Made by a program: the position numbers and the translations under genes
Notes under the pieces: model-generated
What the model saw: the letters and a program-made list of their open reading frames with translations, nothing else
The model's database searches: none
What the model was told of the DNA's origin: nothing
Shown here: positions 6,199 through 12,861 of the stretch, one piece after another
How the letters are laid out: every line of letters starts with the position of its first letter
Numbering within the stretch: position 1 is the stretch's first letter
NCBI GenBank assembly: GCA_020633655.1
Contig: JACKDF010000026.1
Location: 1 to 12,861 of the forward strand
DNA: 12,861 nt
DNA from: Deferribacteres bacterium
Lineage (GTDB): Bacteria; Zhuqueibacterota; Zhuqueibacteria; Zhuqueibacterales; Geothermadaptataceae
Direction: 5' to 3'

Positions 6199-9100
6199 AT
6201 GACTGATGCTCTCGCATCTGTGAGCGGTCTCATTTCTGGTCTGAATTGGCGTGATATCATTGATCAGATTATTGAGATTGACAGCGGCCGTGTGTCTTTG
6301 TTGGCTGGCAGACGGGATTTTTTTGACGCGCAACTCGCAGAATGGAAAAATATTAACTCTAAACTCCTGGAACTGCAAGGCATTGCTCAGGAATTGACCT
6401 CTGAAAAGACTTACAATCTGTTCAGTTCAAGCCTGGCGAGTTCAAGCACGACAGATCCGGAAGACATTGTTAATATTTCCACGACGAATTCAGCAGCACG
6501 TGGAACATACAACATTCGCGTGCTGCAAAAGGCACAGTCGCAGAAATTGGGTTCAGCTGTTTTTTCGAGCCGGGATACTGCGCTGAATTTGTCGGGAGAG
6601 TTTTTGGTTAATGGACAATCGGTTGCGATTTCTGCAACGGATACACTGGAAGATGTTCGCGATGCTGTTAATTTGCTAAACAATGGAGCAAATGCGACAA
6701 ACGTCACTGCAACGATCATTTCCAATGCAAGTGATGAGTATCAGTTAATCTTAACAAGTGATGATTCTGGAAGCGCTGGCTTTTCTTTACTGGATGCCAG
6801 CGCTTCTGATATTTTACAAAGCTTTGGTTATGTGGGTTCAACCACAGCATTGAAAACGCGCACAAGCGATGGGGCAAAAAGCGATGCTTTTTCGTCCTCA
6901 GCAACCGCGGTTGGTTCCTTGCGTGGTTTGAGCTCTATACCAGGTTCTACAACTGTTACAATTGCCGGGCAATCAATTGATATTGATTTGCAATCGCAGT
7001 CTTTAACCGATATTGCGGCCAATATTGATGCACTAACAGGTGTGACTGCCTCTGTCGTAACAGAAACTGACGATGATGATAATACGCTTTATCGGATTGA
7101 TATAAGTGGAACGACATCGTTCGGTGACAATAGTAATGTGCTGCAAATACTTGGATTTCTTGAGGGGCAGCAAATATCCATTAATGAAATCCATTCCGCT
7201 GCCAATGCTTTACAGGAAACCAGTGGCGGCGCTATTACCGATGCATCATTGTGGTCTAGTATCGACACAGGCGGCGCGGCCAACAATATCGTTAACGGTG
7301 ATACGATAACGATAACCGGTAAACAATCGGATGGCACTGCTGTCAGTACGACGTTTACCATTTCAAATACAGCCGATGCGCTAAACGCAAGCGGTGGATT
7401 TCTGGAATCCATTGAGACTGCATTCGGGGGAGATTCTGTCATTGATGCGTACATCAGCGATGGATCGGATGGCAATACTGCTGGAATGCTGGTTGTCAAG
7501 GATTTATCGGCTGGTGGCTCGCTGCTGGACGTCAATATCTTTGCTGGAAATGAAGGCGGTGGCTCCCTCGATTTCGGTGAGGTGGATGAGACCGTTGCCG
7601 GACGTGATATGGAGCTTGTGACCGGAGTTGATGCGCTCCTTGAAGTAGACGGCGCGTTGTTCAGCAGAGAATCAAACAACATAACCGATTTACTCGCGGG
7701 TGTATCACTTAACCTTGTATCAGCCAAGTCGGACACGACAGTGACTCTTGCTGTGGACCGAGACATCGACCAGGTGAAAGGCAAGATACAGGGCTTTGTT
7801 GATGCCTATAACAGTATTATTTCTGTCATTGCAGAGCAGTTGAGCTTTGATTCGGAAAATGAAGAAAAAGGTGGCATTCTGTTTGGTGATGGCACCCTGC
7901 GTTCCGTGAAAACAGATCTGGTGAATCAAGTTTTGGGGACAGTTACAGGCATCAATTCGTCCTATAATTCCCTTGGACTACTAGGCATCCGCCTGCAAAA
8001 TGATGGATCGTTAAAAATCGACAATGACAAGTTGACGGATTTACTCAATAATGATTTTTCGGATGTGCTTGACTCGCTGGCTGTTCGTGGCCAGGGCAGT
8101 GATAGTTCCATAAAATTTGTCTCAAGTGGTATTGACACTGTGGGGGGCACATACGACGTCAACATTATCCAGGCTGCTGCAAAAGGCAGCGTCACCGGAA
8201 CAAACGATTTGTCCGGTGGGCTTGCAGGAGATGAGACAGTAACGATTACCGATACACTCACCGGAAGAATTGCGACAGTTGAATTGACGGCCGGGGATGA
8301 CATTGATGAAGTTGTTTCCCGATTCAATTCGGAATTTCAAACGGAATATGCCCAGCAAATAACAAGCTCTGAAAACAATACGCTCATTGCTGGCGGGGCT
8401 ATCAATGCCTCCTCGGTTTGGAGTGCTATCGATACGAACGGTAGCGGTGCGAATGATATCGCCAACGGTGCTGTTATCAGTTTCGGTGGGACACGCAGAA
8501 ATGGATACGATGTCAGTGGTAGCTATACTATTTCAGATGCATCAACGGACACTGTACAGGGATTGCTTTCCGAGATCGAATCTGCATTTAACAACGAAGT
8601 TTACGCAACCATTGATACGAGTGGTGCACTGATCGTTACCGACAGGGAAACAGGTACCAGTCAAATGGCGTTCAACATCGAGGGGATCACCGATGGTGGA
8701 AGCTTGAGTTTTGGAACTGCTTCGACCTCGGTAACCGGGCGTCACCGTATCGAAATGACGGCAAGCAAAAATGATAGCAACCAATTACTTTTGTCTCATA
8801 GTAGTTATGGCAGCACCTATGGATTTACTATTTCCCAAACTACGGATAACCTGGGAATCACGGACCAGACTTATAATGGAGCAGATGTTTCTGGAACGAT
8901 TAATGGAGAAGCGGCCACAGGAAGTGGCCAAATTTTAACCGGTAATTCCGGGGAAGCGAATATTGAAGGTCTCGTTATCCAATACACGGGTACAGGGACC
9001 GGAAGTGTTGGCACGATTTCATTGACTTTAGGTGCAATGGAAAATTTTTACCGGACGATTTATGGTTTAACCGATAAATTTGATGGCTATGTTGAGTTTA

Positions 9101-9276
9101 AAATGGAATCACTTTCCGATACTATTGATAGGATCGGACGTCGAATTGAACAAATGGAAACGACGTTAGGAATGAAGCGCGAGCGGCTCATATCGCAATT
9201 CCTTATTATGGAAGAAACCATCGCAAAACTTAACGCCCAGGGGTCGTGGCTTACCTCACAATTAGGTGGGGGCTGA
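6199..9276 (+). CDS. fliD: Flagellar filament cap FliD (hook-associated protein 2), extra-large
   Basis: Forms the cap at the filament tip and guides flagellin insertion. 1025 aa, against about 450-700 in most species. The N-terminal FliD domain (SGLISGLNWRDIIDQII, near 9-25) leads into a GTYNIRVLQKAQ segment at 102-113 and a flagellin-hook IN motif. The C-terminal domain begins near 525 (QGFVDAYNSIISVI from 531) and stops at about 631. It resumes at 947 as the coiled C-terminal helices ending AQGSWLTSQLGGG. Residues about 632-946 are thus an insertion carrying a second GTYDVNIIQ segment (650-658) and the segment SGTINGEAATGSGQ from 898, which I recall from other long FliD proteins. A module of about 120 residues occurs twice, at 343-469 and 732-848. 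Ribosome site GAGG at 6187-6190, 8 bases before the ATG. The frame is unbroken. Confidence 0.93.
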   Translation: MTDALASVSGLISGLNWRDIIDQIIEIDSGRVSLLAGRRDFFDAQLAEWKNINSKLLELQGIAQELTSEKTYNLFSSSLASSSTTDPEDIVNISTTNSAARGTYNIRVLQKAQSQKLGSAVFSSRDTALNLSGEFLVNGQSVAISATDTLEDVRDAVNLLNNGANATNVTATIISNASDEYQLILTSDDSGSAGFSLLDASASDILQSFGYVGSTTALKTRTSDGAKSDAFSSSATAVGSLRGLSSIPGSTTVTIAGQSIDIDLQSQSLTDIAANIDALTGVTASVVTETDDDDNTLYRIDISGTTSFGDNSNVLQILGFLEGQQISINEIHSAANALQETSGGAITDASLWSSIDTGGAANNIVNGDTITITGKQSDGTAVSTTFTISNTADALNASGGFLESIETAFGGDSVIDAYISDGSDGNTAGMLVVKDLSAGGSLLDVNIFAGNEGGGSLDFGEVDETVAGRDMELVTGVDALLEVDGALFSRESNNITDLLAGVSLNLVSAKSDTTVTLAVDRDIDQVKGKIQGFVDAYNSIISVIAEQLSFDSENEEKGGILFGDGTLRSVKTDLVNQVLGTVTGINSSYNSLGLLGIRLQNDGSLKIDNDKLTDLLNNDFSDVLDSLAVRGQGSDSSIKFVSSGIDTVGGTYDVNIIQAAAKGSVTGTNDLSGGLAGDETVTITDTLTGRIATVELTAGDDIDEVVSRFNSEFQTEYAQQITSSENNTLIAGGAINASSVWSAIDTNGSGANDIANGAVISFGGTRRNGYDVSGSYTISDASTDTVQGLLSEIESAFNNEVYATIDTSGALIVTDRETGTSQMAFNIEGITDGGSLSFGTASTSVTGRHRIEMTASKNDSNQLLLSHSSYGSTYGFTISQTTDNLGITDQTYNGADVSGTINGEAATGSGQILTGNSGEANIEGLVIQYTGTGTGSVGTISLTLGAMENFYRTIYGLTDKFDGYVEFKMESLSDTIDRIGRRIEQMETTLGMKRERLISQFLIMEETIAKLNAQGSWLTSQLGGG
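7225..7605 (+). repeat. FliD internal duplicated module, copy A (residues 343-469)
   Basis: Begins GGAITDASLWSSIDTGG, passes through NGDTITITG, TFTISNTADAL and FLESIETAFGG, and ends GGGSLDFGEVDETVAGR. It aligns with copy B at 8392-8742 at the protein level. It lies upstream of the C-terminal FliD domain, in the part expected to form the outer cap domains. Confidence 0.7.
8392..8742 (+). repeat. FliD internal duplicated module, copy B (residues 732-848)
   Basis: Begins GGAINASSVWSAIDTNG, passes through NGAVISFGG, SYTISDASTDT and LLSEIESAFNN, and ends GGSLSFGTASTSVTGR. It shares with copy A the GGAI...S.WS.IDT opening, the NG..I centre, the IE.AF helix and the GGSL.FG...TV.GR close. It sits inside the insertion that splits the C-terminal FliD domain. 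The copies are strongly diverged, so the duplication is old. Confidence 0.7.
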
Positions 9277-9455
9277 TAATTTATACTAAAACGGAGCTGA
9301 CAGGGGAAAGCTGGACCCGATGAACAATTCAAGTCGGACGTTATCCAGATTTATGCGGCTTTGTTTAAGTTGTTATAAAAAACAGGATTCGGAGAGCCTT
9401 GTTTTATGAGAATTGCAGGAGATTTCGTTAACCTTGGACATGAAAAGGGATGTTT
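9277..9455. other. fliD-fliS spacer of about 180 bases
   Basis: No convincing gene. An imperfect stem (about 8 bp with a bulge) can form around 9379-9405 between AAAACAGG and CCTTGTTTT, too weak to call a terminator. A 29-codon frame at 9320-9409 has a poorly spaced ribosome site. No sigma-28-like -10 box was found, so fliS is probably read from upstream. Confidence 0.4.
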
Positions 9456-9890
9456 ATGTACCAGAGAAATTTGAACAACTACAAAACAACACAAATTTTA
9501 ACTGCAGATCCCGGGAAGATTATTCTCATGCTTCTGGATGGGAGTATGTCTTTTATTGAGCAAGCCAGAGAGTGTGCCGAACGAAAAGAATTTGGCGAGA
9601 AAGCACATTTTATTTTACGTACGAAGAACATTTTGCTGGAACTGCTCGCCGCACTGGATTATGAAAATGGAGCAGATATCGCCAGAAATTTGCGGGAAAT
9701 TTATATCTTTCTGCTGGCGGAGCTTGACAGGGCAGATATCAGCAATGATTTAAATTCGTTAAAAAAATGTGGTGAAGTCCTTACCAATCTCCGCGACGGT
9801 TGGTCTGAAATGCTCGAGCAAAAAGAATCGGTGTCTATGGCGCAACCCAAGGCACACGTCGCTGCATTGTCCTTCTCTGGTATGGCATAA
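9456..9890 (+). CDS. fliS: Flagellin export chaperone FliS
   Basis: Cytoplasmic chaperone that binds the C-terminal helices of flagellin, preventing premature polymerisation and guiding it to the export gate. 144 aa from the chosen start; the family is usually 120-140 aa. The N-terminus MYQRNLNNYKTTQILTADPG followed by KIILMLLDGSMSFIEQA is the FliS signature (Tyr-rich opening, then LMLxDG), and the rest is a four-helix protein. ATG 9456 is preferred over ATG 9450: AGGGA at 9446-9450 is properly spaced for 9456 and overlaps 9450, and family members begin MY. The C-terminal tail, from about 125, is Ala/Ser/Met-rich and unlike typical FliS. It follows fliD, the usual neighbour, and ends one base before the next start codon. 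Confidence 0.93.
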   Translation: MYQRNLNNYKTTQILTADPGKIILMLLDGSMSFIEQARECAERKEFGEKAHFILRTKNILLELLAALDYENGADIARNLREIYIFLLAELDRADISNDLNSLKKCGEVLTNLRDGWSEMLEQKESVSMAQPKAHVAALSFSGMA

Positions 9891-9891
9891 G

Positions 9892-10347
9892 ATGGCATCC
9901 GCATTTCAACAATTACCTATGAAAAATGCAAATGAAGCTGGAGTTGCTGAGGAAGCGCTCCGGCTTCTCTATGATTTTATGTCGGAACTGAAGAAGGAAC
10001 AATCTGCTATCACAACGATGAGTGTTGCCGCGATAAAATCATCAAAATATAGGCAATTTTTTCTCCAGGAAAAAATTGATGCAATCCTGAAAGTGAAGAC
10101 ATCTCCTCAATTTGGAAAATCGATTACATCTTTGAATGGGCAAAATGAGGAAAATTTTTCCGAGTTGAAAAGCCTTATTGGAAAAATTAAAATACAAATA
10201 AATAAAAATTTGGAGCTTGCCAACGCTCAATTAAATGATATTAAACTCGAATTAGGGAAAAATAATCAACCTGCATTTCGAAATAGGAAAAATTTTCCTA
10301 AATTTTCACATATATCTCCTCCAGAAATTCTCGATATACGTCGATAA
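9892..10347 (+). CDS. Small helical protein, FlgN-like (putative export chaperone)
   Basis: 151 aa, mostly helical by composition, with a C-terminal basic and Pro-containing tail (about 125-151). Residues 19-65 (helix with EEALRLLYDFMSELKKEQSA, then an Ala/Ile segment and FLQEKIDAI) and 88-122 (FSELKSLIGKIKIQINKNLE, then ANAQLNDIKLELG) follow the FlgN pattern of two long amphipathic helices, with the N-x-x-L-x-x-A/N segment near the end. FlgN chaperones the hook-filament junction proteins FlgK and FlgL. Similarity is weak, so this is an inference from pattern plus position after fliS. The start is ATG 9892, one base after the fliS stop, which implies translational coupling; ATG 9919 is an alternative. 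Upstream in-frame ATG 9769 would run through fliS in another frame and gives an implausible Cys/His-rich extension. Confidence 0.5.
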   Translation: MASAFQQLPMKNANEAGVAEEALRLLYDFMSELKKEQSAITTMSVAAIKSSKYRQFFLQEKIDAILKVKTSPQFGKSITSLNGQNEENFSELKSLIGKIKIQINKNLELANAQLNDIKLELGKNNQPAFRNRKNFPKFSHISPPEILDIRR

Positions 10348-10604
10348 AATTATTGAGCCAGTACATTCGTCATTTTCTCTTGTGTTTTATGAAAAAATGG
10401 ATGTTTTTAGAACATCTGTGATGAAAGTGCATTAAACAGGATGTAAAGGATCAAGATTATATTAAAATTCATTTTTTGAAGTGACTTATCCTATTTAGTT
10501 ATAAATGCGAAGATTGGGCAGGGAGTATCCCCAGCTCAATGCTAACTCTGTGTATCACATGAATGAACCAGGCAAGAAGTTTTTTTCGATTCATTGAATA
10601 GTGA
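10348..10604. other. Intergenic region upstream of the flgM-like gene
   Basis: No gene seen. A 6-bp hairpin GATGTT/AACATC (10400-10405 with 10411-10416) follows the FlgN-like gene but has no T-run. A second structure lies at 10513-10540. No sigma-28-like box pair was found here. Confidence 0.4.
10513..10540 (+). promoter_or_regulatory. Structured element upstream of flgM-like gene
   Basis: ATTGGG (10513-10518) pairs with CTCAAT (10535-10540) with one G-T pair, and inside it GGG (10521-10523) pairs with CCC (10529-10531) around AGTAT. It has no T-run and lies about 125 bases before the flgM-like start. It does not match a riboswitch consensus I know. Confidence 0.3.
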
Positions 10605-10632
10605 TTGATTTGGCTGTAACGGCCATTATTAT
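10605..10632 (+). promoter_or_regulatory. Possible sigma-70-type promoter of flgM-like gene
   Basis: TTGATT (10605-10610), 16 bases, then TATTAT (10627-10632): four of six positions match at each box. A start near 10640 would leave a short leader of about 25 bases before ATG 10664. In AT-rich DNA such matches are common, so this is tentative. Confidence 0.3.
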
Positions 10633-10663
10633 TTAGAAATCGAATATTATCGGGAGAATCAGG

Positions 10664-11086
10664 ATGCAAATCGACAGAACAGGACTCGGATCAAGAAATA
10701 ACAATATCTCTGCATATAAAATCAACGAACCGCAGCACGAAAATGAAAAGTCCGTTCAGGACAAAACAACTGTAAAGGGAAATGCTGATTCTGTACAAAT
10801 TTCAGCAGAAGCTCGCAAGTTGTTTGAAGCACAAAATGTGGAAAAAAACGCACCTGGAGATAATACACTGAAAAATGCGTTAATTAAGAGCAATACCGCT
10901 GAATCACCTGAACAAGCTGATCGAATCAGCGGAAAGGTTGGTGAAAAAATGGCAGCGAATGATGTAGAAAAACAAAAACAATTGGATTTGGTCAGAAAAA
11001 GACTCAATGAAAACTATTATAGTTCTCCTGAGGTGATCAATAAAATTGCTGATGGTCTAATGCGCGACTTGAATATCAAGGAATAA
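10664..11086 (+). CDS. flgM: FlgM-like anti-sigma-28 factor
   Basis: 140 aa, polar and probably disordered, longer than the usual 90-110 aa. The N-terminus MQIDRTG is typical of FlgM, which is also exported through the flagellum. DSVQISAEARKL (42-53) is the common FlgM D-x-V-x-x-S-x-x-A segment. The C-terminal part QLDLVRKRLNENYYSSPEVI (106-125), then NKIADGLMRDL (126-136), matches the family's terminal helices (V..IR..I..G.Y......IA..L) that bind and inhibit sigma-28. The Gly-Tyr of most family members is replaced by Asn-Tyr-Tyr. The linker at about 54-103 is extended. FlgM would keep the flagellin promoters here silent until export begins. Ribosome site GGGAG at 10652-10656, 7 bases before the ATG. 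A strong terminator follows. Confidence 0.65.
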   Translation: MQIDRTGLGSRNNNISAYKINEPQHENEKSVQDKTTVKGNADSVQISAEARKLFEAQNVEKNAPGDNTLKNALIKSNTAESPEQADRISGKVGEKMAANDVEKQKQLDLVRKRLNENYYSSPEVINKIADGLMRDLNIKE

Positions 11087-11126
11087 ATTGTTGTAAACTA
11101 AGTTTTGTTTGTATGTGCTTTTTTGC

Positions 11127-11143
11127 TTCAGGTTTTTCCTGAA
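11127..11143 (+). terminator. Small hairpin preceding the main flgM terminator
   Basis: TTCAGG (11127-11132) pairs with CCTGAA (11138-11143) around five T residues. It is followed only by TCAGATTTTG, so it is at best an accessory structure ahead of the stronger terminator just downstream. Confidence 0.35.
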
Positions 11144-11153
11144 TCAGATTTTG

Positions 11154-11188
11154 AAACGGGAGTCAGAGTTTTTCTGCTCCCGTTTTTT
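11154..11188 (+). terminator. Strong intrinsic terminator after flgM-like gene
   Basis: AAACGGGAG (11154-11162) pairs with CTCCCGTTT (11177-11185) and CAGA (11164-11167) with TCTG (11173-11176), 13 bp with one bulged T, ending in six T residues at 11183-11188. It closes the flagellar block and separates it from the lipoprotein gene. Confidence 0.92.
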
Positions 11189-11284
11189 GTTTGTTAATAT
11201 TGGTTTTATCTCATAAAATATTTTGTTGGTTATTTGCTGGCATATACGTTGCCATAGGTGGTATGAAACTTATGGAGGTGTATT

Positions 11285-12085
11285 ATGATTAACAGATTAT
11301 CAGTAATTGCAATAGCTTTTGTCAGTGTTTCCTTTTTCGCTTGTGAAGAAAAAATTTATGTAGAAGATGATTTCGATGCACCTGCAGTTCCCCGCGGTGT
11401 CGAATCCATAACAGGAGATGAAGCTGTTTTTCTTTCCTGGTATCCAAACGACGATAAAGACCTTTCCGGTTATAACGTTTTCCGTAGTTTCTACGAAAAT
11501 GAAGGCTACGAACACATCGCTACAACGACTTCGCCTCATTACACCGACAACAATGTATCGAACGGTGAAACCTATTTTTATGCTGTTACAGCTTTTGATT
11601 ACAACGGGAACGAAAGCGATCTTAGCTATGATTTGGTTTTTGATACTCCCCGTCCTGAAGGCGCAGGAGCGAGAATGTATGACCAGAACCGGTTTCCCGA
11701 GATTTCGGCTTATGACTTCTCCCGCTTCAAAATCCAGGATTATCAGAACCTGACTTCCGATATTTCTTTTGAATATCACACGGCAAGTGGCGGACTCTAT
11801 GTCAATACGCTCAGCGAAGGTGTTCTCATTCAGGATTATGGTTATACAGAATCATTTGATGATGTTACTTATGCTCCGGAATTTGGTTGGTCTGAATTAG
11901 GCTATGTGGAGGCAATTCTTGGTCATTCCTATATTATTTGGACAGAGGACAACCATTTTGCCAAAATACGCATTACTGAACTAAGTACAGATCTTATGCA
12001 GTTTGATTGGGGTTATCAGATTGATCCCGGAAATCCAGAATTGAAACCGGAAAAACTGGATTCCAATGATCAAATTAGTCAATAG
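11285..12085 (+). CDS. Fibronectin type III domain lipoprotein
   Basis: 266 aa. The signal sequence MINRLSVIAIAFVSVSFFAC ends at Cys20, a plausible lipobox (FFAC, with an atypical Phe at -3), followed by EEK, so the protein should be lipid-anchored. Residues about 32-115 form one FN3 domain: LSWYPNDDKDLSGYNVFRS, then YTDNNVSNGETYFYAVTAFD and YNGNES are classic FN3 strands. The C-terminal part (about 125-266) is acidic and aromatic, with GHSYIIWTEDNHFAKIRIT and FDWGYQIDPGNPELKP; I do not recognise it as a named domain. Ribosome site GGAGG at 11274-11278, 6 bases before the ATG. Only 15 bases separate it from the next gene, so the two are probably cotranscribed. Function unknown: FN3 lipoproteins are usually surface or periplasmic binding or adhesion proteins. 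No link to the flagellum is evident beyond position. Confidence 0.8.
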   Translation: MINRLSVIAIAFVSVSFFACEEKIYVEDDFDAPAVPRGVESITGDEAVFLSWYPNDDKDLSGYNVFRSFYENEGYEHIATTTSPHYTDNNVSNGETYFYAVTAFDYNGNESDLSYDLVFDTPRPEGAGARMYDQNRFPEISAYDFSRFKIQDYQNLTSDISFEYHTASGGLYVNTLSEGVLIQDYGYTESFDDVTYAPEFGWSELGYVEAILGHSYIIWTEDNHFAKIRITELSTDLMQFDWGYQIDPGNPELKPEKLDSNDQISQ

Positions 12086-12100
12086 AAATGGAGTGTTGTC

Positions 12101-12861
12101 ATGAAACGAGTATATCTTTTTCTCGGCGCGGTATTTCTCTTAATGAATACTGCAAGTCTTTTCGCATACCAGAACGAAGTTAAAATAGATGTTTGGCGTA
12201 CATCTTCCTACGAGGATTACTGTGACTACGAAGATGTTGATTTCTATCTGAGAGCATCACAGGATTGCTACATTGCCGTGCTGCTCGTCGATCCGGATGG
12301 TTATGCCAACATGATTTATCCAAGACCTGAAATGCCGCAGTATCGCTTACGGCATGGGCACCGTTACAGACTATCGGAGCTCATGCGCGATGATCCGCTC
12401 TATTTTTATGGGATGGATGGCGATGCGTTTATCACTGTCATCGCTTCACGCGCTCCGGTCTACGTGGATCGCTGGTTTATAGATGAATTCACATCTTTTA
12501 TCGAATATGAATATGGTCCGTCGATAACAATTGATCTTCAGTTTGGTCATGGTTTTCGAGTCGCCTGGCATAAGCATTTGCTGCACCGTGGATATGGCGT
12601 AGTCTCAGTTCCCTTTATGGTGCACCATTATTATCACCCACGTCGTTCCATTTATTATCAATCACACAAACCGATTATTCATTGGGAAAGTCGCTGGAAG
12701 TATCGCACACCAAAACCTGTGTTTGTTAAAAAACGGGATTATGACAGACGAAATCAGGTGAGTAATCGCAGCAAACAGCAATACAACTACGATCCCTCCA
12801 GCCGTGATCGCAATGATCGCTCGAATAAAACAGATTGGAATAAACGCGATCGAACGGATGA
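12101..12861 (+). CDS. Exported DUF4384-like protein, 3' end cut by window
   Basis: Open for 253 codons to the window edge with no stop. MKRVYLFLGAVFLLMNTASL is a signal peptide with likely cleavage after Ala22. Residues about 45-118 resemble DUF4384: a strand pair with DCYIAVLLVDPDGYANMIYP, then a polar loop and the strand DAFITVIASRAP. In that family the V-D-P-D-G and I/F-Y/F-P segments are typical. Residues about 145-200 are rich in His, Tyr, Trp and Arg (MVHHYYHPRRSIYY). From about 208 the sequence becomes low-complexity Arg/Asp/Asn/Lys/Ser, probably disordered. Ribosome site GGAG at 12090-12093, 7 bases before the ATG. Pairing with the FN3 lipoprotein suggests an envelope role; the function is unknown. 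Known DUF4384 proteins are exported, often with other domains. Confidence 0.75.
   Translation, partial: MKRVYLFLGAVFLLMNTASLFAYQNEVKIDVWRTSSYEDYCDYEDVDFYLRASQDCYIAVLLVDPDGYANMIYPRPEMPQYRLRHGHRYRLSELMRDDPLYFYGMDGDAFITVIASRAPVYVDRWFIDEFTSFIEYEYGPSITIDLQFGHGFRVAWHKHLLHRGYGVVSVPFMVHHYYHPRRSIYYQSHKPIIHWESRWKYRTPKPVFVKKRDYDRRNQVSNRSKQQYNYDPSSRDRNDRSNKTDWNKRDRTD

Noticed and set aside
7089..7784. Long open frame (231 codons) on the minus strand across fliD
   Set aside because: Ser/Pro/Thr-rich shadow of the Gly/Ser/Asp-rich FliD repeats; no independent evidence.
9320..9409. 29-codon frame between fliD and fliS
   Set aside because: The purine-rich stretch upstream is about 13 bases away, too far for a good ribosome site, and the peptide resembles nothing known to me.
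9769..9891. Upstream start for the FlgN-like gene inside fliS
   Set aside because: It would overlap fliS in another frame by 120 bases and give a Cys/His-rich extension unlike the rest. ATG 9892 abuts the fliS stop.
10348..10663. c-di-GMP or other known riboswitch before the flgM-like gene
   Set aside because: I could not match a known aptamer core; only simple stems are visible.
1..12861. Defence system, prophage, transposon or CRISPR array
   Set aside because: No transposase, integrase, Cas, nuclease or spaced direct repeats seen. The repeats present are paralogous flagellins and modules within FliD.

Overview
The window is a late-flagellar gene block of a motile bacterium, flanked by an exported peptidase on the left and two envelope genes on the right. 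Every gene I can support is on the plus strand, and no mobile element, tRNA, rRNA or CRISPR array is visible. Composition is moderately AT-rich. The mix of an S46 dipeptidyl-peptidase (frequent in the Bacteroidetes/FCB relatives), a fibronectin-III lipoprotein, a DUF4384-like exported protein and a full flagellar filament set suggests a flagellated FCB-group lineage (Calditrichota/KSB1-like). That placement is inference from gene content; no phylogenetic marker is present.

Layout. Bases 1-486: a hairpin at the left edge, then AT-rich non-coding DNA. Bases 487-2664: S46 peptidase with a DPP7-type specificity residue, closed by a strong terminator at 2750-2788. Bases 3112-4224 and 4554-5666: two flagellins of 370 aa each, about 88% identical, each with its own sigma-28-like promoter (TTAAAG, 15-16 nt after TAAA, then GACGATA) and a structured leader of about 110 nt. 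The first ends at an intrinsic terminator. The second is followed by a long hairpin without a U-tract and then by flaG, fliD (1025 aa, unusually large), fliS and a FlgN-like small helical protein, probably one transcription unit. Bases 10664-11086: a FlgM-like anti-sigma-28 protein behind its own leader, ended by a strong terminator. Bases 11285-12085 and 12101-12861 (cut by the window edge): an FN3 lipoprotein and a DUF4384-like exported protein, 15 nt apart.

How the genes fit together. Flagellins build the filament, FliD caps it, FliS is the flagellin export chaperone, the FlgN-like protein is a candidate chaperone for hook-filament junction proteins, FlaG affects filament length, and FlgM would hold back the sigma factor that reads the flagellin promoters until the hook is complete. 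The block is therefore filament structure, its chaperones and its transcriptional checkpoint.

I see no clearly novel system. The points most worth a second look are the FliD architecture (C-terminal domain split by about 315 residues, with an internally duplicated module), the flagellin leaders that place the Shine-Dalgarno in or beside hairpins, and the paralogous flagellins whose normally variable central domain is conserved while synonymous sites have diverged.
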